Part shown: piece by piece, positions 11,215 through 19,669 of the stretch | How positions within the stretch are numbered: the stretch's first letter is position 1 | Layout of the letters: the number at the start of each line of letters is the position of its first letter | NCBI RefSeq assembly: GCF_963169125.1 | Contig: NC_084793.1 | Coordinates: 37,164,578 to 37,228,577, forward strand | Source of the DNA: Humulus lupulus | Taxonomy: Eukaryota; Streptophyta; Magnoliopsida; Rosales; Cannabaceae | Direction of reading: 5' to 3' | DNA length: 64,000 nt | Notes under the pieces: model-generated | The model's input: the letters and a program-made list of their open reading frames with translations, nothing else | Database searches by the model: none | What the model was told of the DNA's origin: nothing | Translations under genes and position numbers: made by a program

Positions 11215-12660
11215 CTATACCAAATGTTTTGTCTCTAAGTTCAGTACAGTTCATTTTACTAGAAAAGCATTCTCAATATGCAACACTTAGCTCAAAACTT
11301 TTTTTTCAACAATCACATAACTCAAACAAAATTAAACATATGAAGATTGAACTGTACAATTGGAAAAAAAACACTAAGAAGACCCCACCTCAATAATTTT
11401 CTATATTAGTGTTCACAATGCCTACAACAATGCATACCCCTGTTAAAATGAAAACTACACCAGCAAACCAGAAAACAACACCATGCAGCAGTGAGAATAA
11501 CTCACGACCCCAATCCCAAAATCAAAATGTTAAGTTTCTCTGACACATAGGGATCGATTACAAGATTCAAACAATAAAAGAGGTAGACAAAGATAAGTGT
11601 TAAAAACGGTGAACTATCGAGCTAAACCATTGGAAGACCTAACCATTGTTGGCCTAAGAGGAATAACGACACTCAGTGCATGTATATATATATATTTATA
11701 AATATCTGATATGCACAAAAATGAATTAAGAACAAGAAATTTTCAAACAGGTTCTTCAACACACAACAAGAACCAACATTTTCACAACATTTGTGCTCTC
11801 AAAAGTTTCTCTCTTAACACATAAAAGCTCTTTGCTCTTTCTTGTATTCAAATGCTTACAACCTCTAATTTTTCTCACTATATCCTCTCCCTTAGAAACA
11901 ATTCCAACACAAACAAATATATGTATTGATATATTCAAATGTTTTCTTGATATTAAACTGAAATCTAAAAAAATAAAAGGAAAAGAAAACTCACAGAGAA
12001 GTACGGCTTCTTGAGCAGCTGGGTTGCTTGGGTTCTTGCTTCAGCAGGGGCATCGTCAATAGTGCTACAGCGACTCAACGGAAGAGAGTGACAAGAGAAT
12101 AAAATGTTTCAGTAGGCTTGGTTTTACATTCAAACTAGAGAGTATAGGCATGAAGTAGAGAGAGCCGAGAGACTGTGACGGAGAGATAGAGAGAATGAGA
12201 GACTAGGTTTTAGAGAGAAAAAGAAGTAGAGGAGGAGTGATTAGGGTAGGGATAAGAATTTTTTGCTGTATCCTGAGAGGAGAACGACGGTGGTGGAGAA
12301 CGACGCCGTGAGGAAGAGGGTGGGTGGCTGTATCGTGAGAGAAGAAGAGGTTGTCGTGTGGTTTTGCTAAGCTCCTTTTTCTGGTAACAGATTTGGTGGA
12401 TTGGGAGAGAACCTAGATGGTGAGAATGAGGGATTTAGGTGTTAGAGAAACTCATATTCAGCAAGAGGGTTTTTGTTTTACCTTTTTCGTTCAGCTTTAG
12501 AGAGAACGAGAGTAGTGTAAAATAATAAAAAAAATAAAAAGTAACAGGCAGCAATTAGTATTTCCCTTGGCGCCAAAAATTCCAGCCCTTTTATTTTTAT
12601 AGCTATATCAATAATAACGCTTTAACAAATGTGCTATATCTTAATGTAATATATACTCAA
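11215..12660 (-). other. CACTA interior, no clear gene; possible leader exon
   Basis: No long reading frame fits a known protein. On the minus strand an exon-like piece near 12000-12045 encodes NPSNPAAQEAVLL and ends at a GTGAG donor, but I could not assign it to a family and an upstream stop limits it. The stretch 12100-12540 is rich in GAGAGA/CTCTC and may be a captured 5' leader or promoter, because it lies just upstream of the MRS2 fragment. The last 150 bp are AT-rich subterminal CACTA sequence. Confidence 0.4.
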
Positions 12661-12673
12661 AATTCTTGTAGTG
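12661..12673 (-). repeat. Right terminal inverted repeat of the Pack-CACTA
   Basis: The plus strand reads AATTCTTGTAGTG; its complement begins with the diagnostic CACTA. The three flanking bases GTA (12674-12676) would be one copy of the target duplication; the partner lies outside the window. The adjacent 100 bp are AT-rich with short repeats, as in CACTA subterminal regions. Confidence 0.8.
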
Positions 12674-13260
12674 GTAGGTCGCCAATTCATTGGGATGAGA
12701 TGGGGAAGAGGAAATATTTGGGGTCGGACATGGTTCAGAAGACAAATGAAGCTATTGAGAAGATCCAAGACAGAATGCTTGCTTCACATAATAGACAGAA
12801 AAGCTACGCTGACCCTAAGCATATAGAAGTGGAGTTCCAGGTTGGGGACCACGTGTTTCTGCGAGTTTCACCACTGCAGGGGGTGAGAAGATTTGGAGTA
12901 AAGGGCATGCTGAGCCCTCGATTCGTTGGACCTTTCAAGATTCTAGAAAGGATTGGACAAGTGGCTTATAGATTGGCCTTGCCACCGCCGTTGTCGGGAG
13001 TTCATAACGTATTCCATGTTTCTATGTTGCAGAAGTATGTCTCGGATACGACACATGTGCTAAAGTATGAGGACTTGGAATTGCGGACAGATTTGTCCTA
13101 TGAGGAATGACCGGTTTAGATTTTAGATCGAAAGGACAAGGTTCTACGGAATAAGACAATTCCTCTAGTTAAAGTATTGTGGAGAAATAGCAGGGTCGAG
13201 GAAGCGACCTGGGAGCTTGAGTCGGTGATGCGGGATTGGTATCCCAAGCTATTAAGGTAA
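12674..13260 (+). pseudogene. Gypsy integrase C-terminus and chromodomain, broken
   Basis: The open frame runs from the CACTA junction through PIHWDEMGKRKYLG, FQVGDHVFLRVSP and PRFVGPFKILERIG, the integrase C-terminal GPF/Y-type module, to VHNVFHVSMLQKYV. An in-frame TGA at 13108-13110 and a TAG six bases later fall at the start of the chromodomain, which then continues in the same frame (ILDRKDK, VKVLWRN, EATWELE) to the natural stop at 13258-13260. The chromodomain normally steers integration to modified histones. Two stops show that this copy is dead. Confidence 0.9.
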
Positions 13261-13280
13261 ATTTTGAGGAAGAAATTCTC

Positions 13281-13296
13281 AGTAGGAGGGGATAGT
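13281..13296 (+). other. Polypurine tract of the chromodomain Gypsy element
   Basis: AGTAGGAGGGGATAGT lies between the pol stop and the TGTAACG start of the LTR, the expected primer position. Confidence 0.7.
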
Positions 13297-15676
13297 TGTA
13301 ACGACCCAAAAATCACTAATAAGGCTTAAAGGGCCTTGATTAGTATGCCGGAAGGGCATAATTGGTTTATGTGCGAATTAAATAACTTTATGCATGATTC
13401 CGTGATAAGCATGCTTGTATGATTATATGAATATATGAAATGCACGTCTACGAGTATTAGTATGCATGTAGGCCTTGTCTAGCTTAAAGGGGTATATTTG
13501 TAATTTTAGCCCGTTGAGGGCATAAATGTGATTATATGTTGTAATTGTGAGGACCACATTATCATGTGGATATATCTGCAGCATGCGACTTGAGGCGATC
13601 CTAGGGAGCCAGTTAGCGGAGAAGTCACAACGAGACCCAATACTTGGCTCGAGGCGAGTCAAGGGGTATTTTGGGTATTAAATGATTATTTGGGTTATCG
13701 GGTTATGGAAATAAATAATTGGAGATATATTTGAGGTTAGGAAGCCTAGGTGGGAATACTGGGGAATTTTACCATTTTTCCCTCGGGGACGTTTTTGGTA
13801 CCCCGAGCCTCGGGATTGACTTAATTAATTAAGGATAGATTAAACAAAACCAAGAAAGTAGTAGAACAAGGCAAAACCAACCCTTTTCTCTCTTCTCTCT
13901 CTCTAAAGGGAAACCACATAAACTAAGAGAAGCTTGGCTGGAAACTCAAAGAATTTGGTTGAAATTTTGGAGATTAACCCAATAGTAGCTAAGAAATCCA
14001 ACCAAGAACTGAGGTAAGCCTTGAATTATATTATTGGTCATTTGATTATGTAGCTTTGGGCTGGATTCTAAGAGTTCTTGGGTTTTGAATTTAAGATTGA
14101 ACTGAGGATGGGACTTAGGAGTTATCTAAGAAATCTCTTGGAGGATTGATTCTTCAATGAAGGTAAGCTTTAATTTATGGTTTAGTGTCTGAATTTTGTG
14201 TTTTTCTAGCTGGTTTTGGTATTCTTGAGCTTATGGGTTTCAAAGATTAAAATATTATTTTGATGAGTTTCTAGGCTAGGTTTTTGTTGGGTTATGCTGC
14301 TGGAAGCATGTTAGAATGTTTGTGATAAATGAATTGTGACATTAGGATGGTTTTGGGTGGATTTGAGTGAGGTTTGAGTGTTAAAAATTGTGGGTTTTCT
14401 GGGTTCGAAGGGTCGGGCCACGACTCTTTTCTTGGTGTGCCGCGGCCCTATGGGGAAAAATGGGAGCCAAGTTGGCTAAGTGGCAAGGGAGCGCTACGGC
14501 GCCACAGAGGCAGGGCCGCGTCGCGTGTCTGGAGACCAGGGAGGCTGAGCCTTTGATTAGAGGCAGGTCATGGCATGGGACTATGGGGGTTGCGACCCAT
14601 AAGCGAATTTTGGTCCTAATGAGGTTTTTAGGTCGGGAACCTAGCCTAGGGTGCTCGGGATCGATCCCACTACTGTGTTTAGTGGAATTCGATGTCCCGG
14701 AGGCTAGAACTTTATCCGGAAACCTTTTTACAATTATTAATGGAATCCCTTATCTTTGTTGTCACTAGGTATAAGCAAGGGCTCGGGAAATGGATCGGGC
14801 TCAAGGGGCACCTCTCATAATCAGAGCACTTGGAAATTAAAGGTAAGAGAACTGCACCCGGTTGTGAATTTATAATGGGACTAAGGGTTCCCTATCCTTG
14901 TATGCTTTATGAAAATTGGTATTATGCCATGAGAATATTGAACCAACAGCCTATGAATGCTGAAGTTTACATTGGCGCACAGGGCGCGGCTCAGCCACTG
15001 GTAGCTGAGGACAGCTTGTTTTAAGCGGATCGGAGTCAGTGGGGTAAATAGAGGGTGTGACCTAAGGGCGTCGACCCTGATTATCATGTGATTTGGTTGC
15101 CATTGTTGATTGATGAATTTGACATGCTGAGTAGTTTAGTATTAGCTCGTGAATTTCCTGACTGTAACTATGGATTATGTGACTAGTATGGACCGCTAAT
15201 TGTATGAACATGTTTAAAGAGTTATTTGATTATTATCATTGTTTGTGCAAATATGTTATGTTTTCTTGCTGGGCCTTGACTCACGGGTGCTACGTGGTGC
15301 AGGTAAAGGCAAGGGTAAGCTTGATCAGCCCTAACTTGGAGAACTCTAGAGGCGGAATGTACATGACTAGCTGCTCAGCCACAACGGTTGAGGGAGGGTC
15401 AAGAACAGGAGGACCATAAATGTCTGTTTTTCCCTTAGAGTGGCAAGTGGTTTTGTACTCTAGAAATTTTGTAAACTGACTTCCAAACGTTGTTTCTTTT
15501 GGGATCCCTTGTACAAAACGTTTAATTATATGAAATGTATCTTTTATGGCCAAAACCTTTTAACCCTAGTTAATTAATGGTTTTAGTGACACATTTTCAA
15601 CTAAATGACTTGATTAGCAAGTCCTACACCTTTATAAATACACAGTGTAACGGTCGTGGCTACCCAGGGCGATACA
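13297..15676 (+). repeat. 3' LTR of the chromodomain Gypsy element
   Basis: This 2380-bp LTR starts TGTAACGACCC and ends CAGGGCGATACA. Both ends match, in inverse orientation, the solo LTR at 41461-43698. Within it, 14400-14640 is a CpG-rich segment with palindromic words such as GCCGCGGC and GGCGCC in a transcribed-leader-type region downstream of the CTCTCT tract near 13900. Open frames in 14374-15024 come from that segment and show no protein homology. Confidence 0.87.
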
Positions 15677-16072
15677 ATATGAATCCCTAAAGATCCAGGA
15701 TTTATGTCCATAGAGGGATTATTGTGATTTTACATAATAAATGTAATAAATCAAGCAATTAATATGATTTATGTAATAAAGGGAAGTTACCCATTTTTGT
15801 AAGTTACCTAAACCTATCTATTTTTCCCCTATAAATAGAGATAGAATGAACAGGAAAATGGATGACACTTTTGTATGCCAAAACTTTGGAGAAATTGTAT
15901 TAGACAATTTCCTTGAGAAAATACAACAATAATATTGACTCGTGGACTAGGTGGATTTAACCACTGAACCACGTTAAAATTATGTGTTCTTATTATTTAC
16001 AGTTTATTTCAAGTCTAATCTCTCCTTTTTAATTCATAATTCTTAGTTGACGAAAAATCGCGTCAACAACAT
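15677..16072 (+). repeat. Fragment of an unrelated LTR (3' end)
   Basis: The segment has a TATAAATAG box near 15831, a leader-like stretch and an end reading TTGACG...CGTCAACA, a short inverted repeat typical of an LTR terminus. The same TGTTGACG-type end appears at 62716. Its 5' part is cut by the chromodomain Gypsy element and no coding part follows, so it is an LTR relic. Confidence 0.5.
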
Positions 16073-16119
16073 AAGTTAAGTAAAACACATTGTTTTATTT
16101 AATAGCATGAGAAAGGATT

Positions 16120-16405
16120 GAAAAGAGAAGAGCTCAGGGGAGCTCATCATAGACAAAGTGCTCATAATGAGCTCATAGAAGAGTACAACTCAGAATGAGC
16201 TCATAGAAGAAAAGAGCTCCAAATGAGTTCATCATAAAGAAGAGCTAAGGGGAGCTCATCTTAGATAAAGAGTTCAAAATGAGCTTATAGAAGTGCAGAA
16301 CTCAGAATGAGCCCATCCGAAAGAAGAACTAGCAGGAGCTCATTTGTAGAGCATTGTTCGGTAGAACTTGTTTGAGTTGTAGAGCTCGTAAGAGCACAAT
16401 GTATG
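16120..16405. repeat. Degenerate minisatellite with GAGCTCA words
   Basis: GAGCTCAT, GAGTTCAT and GAGCTTAT words recur every 20-45 bp, alternating with AGAAGAG and CAGAATGAG. Units are too degenerate for a fixed period. No coding potential is seen. It lies between two LTR relics. Confidence 0.65.
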
Positions 16406-16724
16406 AACTCTCAGTCAAATTGAATGCATCGTTTAATTTAATAAAGGAGAACAAAGAAAGAAGGCGAATAAGAGCTCAATAAGAACAGAGGCAAACTAAT
16501 TGCTCTGTCATCGAGCTCATAGCTTGATTTGAAAGAAGAGAAAAATGAGTGGGAAAAGGAATTAGAAAGATTGACACGTGGACCAATCAGAGGAAGTCTT
16601 TCTAATTCCCTTGCTGATAACTTCATTTTAGGGTCATTTTAGAATGTGGTTTTATGGTGATCTTGAGTTTCTTTTGTGTATTTTGTGCAAGATTACTCGT
16701 TTGCTTGTCTTTGTTTAAGGTTGG

Positions 16725-17394
16725 TGTGATGAATTATGAGAAAAATGCAAAAACAAAAAAAAAAGCTAAATGGTGGGAAAACGAGGCTTTTGGTAGTTAT
16801 TGGACTAAAAACGATACCAAGGATGCTTAAAGGACGGTTTTTGAGGAAGAGATGAGCTGAAGGATTAAATTTGAGAAAAATTGAATCAAAGTCGCGACTT
16901 GAGGGGAAGTCAAAGACGTATATGTTGCTGGAAAGAATTAGTGTCGCGACTTGGGCTTACAAGTCGCGACTCAAGAGGAAACAAAGGCTAAGCTCAGGAG
17001 TAAAAGCAGACACGGGCCGCGACTTGCCTAAGCTGAGTTGCGGCGCCTGAAGCCTTTATACGATAAGAAAAGGGCCAAAAATAAACACAAGTCGCGACCC
17101 AGAAAAGGCCAAGTCACGGCCCGCACAAGGAAAGCTTCAGAAACTTGTATTTTTTTCACTATAAATTTGTGTTTAAGGTTTAATTAGGTCATTAGGTCAG
17201 TTTTTAATTACGTTTTTTAGAGACTAATTGTAGTTCTTAGGTTAAATATTTTGCAGTTTCATATTTTTATTTCTTCTTCAAGTTTATGAATTTTATGTTT
17301 ATGAATAATTATTTTGTTGATTTAGTCATGTCTGATATGAACTAAATAATTTTTATCTAGGGTTTAATGTATTCACTTGAATTTCTATCTAATT
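16725..17394 (+). repeat. Old LTR, left part, split by the Tat element
   Basis: Sequence left and right of the Tat insertion (to 17394 and from 28922) joins into one LTR-like unit; its right part ends near 29520 with the Athila/Tat-like end motif (GTGGGAATGATACTC, then ACTTGAATCGATTGCG). The left edge is approximate. Positions 16880-17130 repeat the palindromic word GTCGCGAC at least four times, followed by ACTATAAATTTG, a possible TATA box. Confidence 0.5.
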
Positions 17395-18162
17395 TGTTGA
17401 CCCCGGTTTTGGCCAACGACGAGTAAACGTCAAAACTACAGTAACCTTCAAGAGAAAAATGACACTGGCGATTTTTATAGTGGTTCAGCCCCAATGTGTT
17501 GGTAATAGCCTAGTCCACTTAGATTTATGATTATGAATCTACACTCAAGATCAAATGGACCTGAGTCAACTGAGTTTCTTCAGTGCAGATGAAAAGAATA
17601 CAATATTTCTCTCAAGATACAAATACTCTCTTAGGAAAATTAGAATTCGAATCCCCCCTCTGATGCCATGATCTTTGTATTTATAAGCCCAGGATCGTAC
17701 AAACGCAGTTCCTCATAATCGGGATCTTTCTATTATTCTTTCAATATTTAATTAATAATAACATCTAAAATACAACAATATGCGATTCTTTGGGATAATA
17801 TGAGCGATTCCCGCGCAGGTATGACCGATTCTAGCTGAAGCCGTTACTGGGATCTCTCGCGTAGCAATGATCTATTTAGTCAGTCCACATCACATCCAGA
17901 AGGAAAACTAGAGGGCCAAAACACTTCTCCGGTCGGCCAAGACAAGTGACTGGTCGGCCAAACACTTGACTGGTCGGACAAGCACCGGACTAGTCGGACA
18001 AGCACCTGACTGGTCGATCATGACACTTGACTGGTCAGTCAAAAATATTCACCGGTCTGACAAAAACTCTATCGGATCACTCCTAAGCCAGGTTACCCAG
18101 CCATTCCTTGCCATTTGTCACTTCTATTGCCACATCATCGTTTTCAAATTATTGGGATAACA
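17395..18162 (-). repeat. 3' LTR of the Tat element
   Basis: The 768-bp LTR begins TGTTGACCCCGG and ends GGGATAACA on the plus strand and is nearly the same as 28146-28921. A minisatellite at about 17920-18060 (units of about 22-25 bp with ACTGGTCGGCC) differs in arrangement from the other LTR. A TATAAATAC box on the minus strand lies at 17677-17685. Confidence 0.95.
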
Positions 18163-18178
18163 TTTGCCCCCCAAGTTT
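18163..18178 (-). other. Polypurine tract of the Tat element
   Basis: On the minus strand AAACTTGGGGGGCAAA directly precedes the 3' LTR. The identical 16-base tract precedes the LTR of the second Tat fragment at 52120-52135, which links the two copies. Confidence 0.9.
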
Positions 18179-18395
18179 ATTATATGATATTCTTACATAA
18201 TAAAAAAAAATTTCTCCACTGCTGACGGCATAATAATAAAAAATCTAACTGTACACATTTTCCTGCCTCTGCAACAAAACACGACGCCTTAGCAAACCAC
18301 TATCACTATAATTAACTGCTCCCAATCGTGGGGAGATAACATACCCAAGGGAATTCCAAGATTCTAAGAATAAGTGACAATTTCCACTTTTTCCC

Positions 18396-18404
18396 TTTAA
18401 ATAG
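18396..18404 (+). promoter_or_regulatory. TATA box of the antisense gene, copy 1
   Basis: TTTAAATAG on the plus strand lies 234 bp inside the 3' LTR boundary. The second Tat copy has TATAAATAA on its antisense strand 233 bp inside its LTR boundary. A 5' exon, a GTAAGA donor at 18592 and a long intron follow. This supports a promoter separate from the LTR. Confidence 0.6.
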
Positions 18405-19669
18405 ACCCATAAGTGCTCATAATCTCATAAGCAAAAAGAAGATCAAAAAGCTCCCAAACTCCTTCATCTTTTTTCTTTTGGCTGTGTACCTCCAAAATCT
18501 CTCCTCTTGGCCGAAAAGCTTCAAGGATTTCAAGAAGGTTCAATTTTCTCCAAGAAAAAACAAGCATTACTCAAGAAATCAACACATTTGGGTAAGATTT
18601 CTTCCTTATCTCCATTTATGTGTTTTCTTCTTTCTCAAAGCTTAAAAAAAAACTTTGTAGGCCGAAACCCCTATTCAACATACACCCATGAACTTGTGTT
18701 TGAATCCTTGATGAATAATGTGTATTGTGGCTATTTTGATGTTGTTTAGGCTATGGGTAAATCAATTTTGTCTTCAATTCATGAAAATTTGAAGAAAAAT
18801 TAACTTTTCATCCCAAATTGCATATTTGGGTCCTTGGGTATTTGATGATAGATAGGATCCCTAGAACTTCATATGAACCTTTCAAATCCCATATTTTGAT
18901 CTTGTTATTGTGTACTTTGTGTGAGGAAAAGTGTTTGTGTCAATGTCCTTTGGGATTTAGGCTTTCTCGAAATGGGTTTAGGGAAAATACTCATGGCCGA
19001 TCAGTCATGGCTTTTTTTTTTGCTTGAATATTCGGTCATGCCTATGGCTGCTCGGACACGCCTATCCCCCGAGCATATGTCCTTCCATCCACTCGGATCA
19101 ACACCCACCGATCGGGTATCACATAGCTTCCCTCAGATTGACCCTAACCCCTCGGATGCACCACTAACTGCTTAGGCGAAAGGCCCCTCGGGTTCCTTGA
19201 TGCTCCTCGGAACCAGGATGAAACCCCTCGGAATCTTCGATCATGTGCCCAACTGCTCGGACATGCGTGGCTCTTCGCGGACACCACGCCTGGGCAGCTC
19301 CTCGGGTGCGCACACGCCTGCCCAGATGGTATGCAACCGATCGGACACTGCATCCGTGCAACTCCTCGGGTGCGTACACGCCTGCCTAGATGGCATGCAC
19401 CCATTCGGACACTGCACCTGTGCAACTTTTCGGACACCCCCTAGGGCACTCGGAGGACACGCCACACCCGATCGGTCATGGTGTGCATCCGCTCGGACAT
19501 ACTGCGCCTCCAAGCCTTTAGGCTTGCAATATTTATTTTTCCCTCATGCACGCTATATTTTTACTACTTAGATAAATATTTTCTGAGTAGTAAAAATAAA
19601 TATTTTTCTGTTGAACTGATTGATTTATGTTTGTTTGGTTACTCACCTCCCCATTTTTATTTTTTGTAG
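18405..19669 (+). other. 5' exon and first intron of the antisense gene
   Basis: The stretch after the TATA box has no long coding frame. A GTAAGA donor at 18592 and a pyrimidine-rich acceptor ending TTTTTTGTAG at 19669 bound a 1078-bp intron. The corresponding intron in copy 2 is 484 bp (51261-51744). Most of the extra length is a GC-rich repeat at 19030-19520. Confidence 0.55.
19030..19520. repeat. GC-rich degenerate tandem repeats with CTCGGACA / GATCGG
   Basis: Words such as GCTCGGACA, GATCGGACACTGC and CTCCTCGGGTGCG recur throughout; a unit of about 64 bp is duplicated around 19295-19425. Overlapping open frames on both strands here result from the repeat and high GC, not from genes. 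It lies in the first intron of the antisense gene. Confidence 0.7.

Larger units (their letters stand above)
5657..12673 (-). mobile_element. Gene-capturing CACTA transposon (Pack-CACTA), right part
   Basis: The right terminus reads on the minus strand CACTACAAGAATTTTGAG, a typical plant CACTA end, and abuts integrase-coding sequence of a Gypsy element exactly where that homology begins. Between this end and the Copia LTR lie exon fragments of at least four unrelated nuclear genes (MRS2, PIR/SRA1, XPO1, GLE1), all minus strand, with introns and splice sites retained. No transposase is visible. The left terminus lies beyond the Copia insertion, outside the window. A Helitron or Pack-MULE would also carry mixed fragments, but the CACTA end at the junction favours CACTA. 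Confidence 0.78.
12674..15676 (+). mobile_element. Chromodomain Ty3/Gypsy element, 3' end
   Basis: The piece holds the integrase C-terminus, a chromodomain, a polypurine tract and a full 3' LTR. Homology starts abruptly at 12674, exactly at the CACTA terminus, so the CACTA inserted into the pol gene; the 5' part would lie left of the window. The lineage (chromovirus, probably Tekay-like) is inferred from the C-terminal chromodomain and the long LTR. Confidence 0.88.

Noticed and set aside
14374..15024. Overlapping plus-strand frames of 60-126 codons
   Set aside because: They lie in the CpG-rich part of a Gypsy LTR, have no recognisable domain and vanish in the sister LTR at 41461.
16120..16405. 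Possible tRNA or small RNA gene in the GAGCTC-rich stretch
   Set aside because: No A/B boxes or cloverleaf were found; the pattern is a degenerate tandem repeat.
19144..19571. Several frames on both strands up to 124 codons
   Set aside because: They arise from a GC-rich degenerate tandem repeat inside an intron of the antisense gene; frames are open on both strands because of composition.
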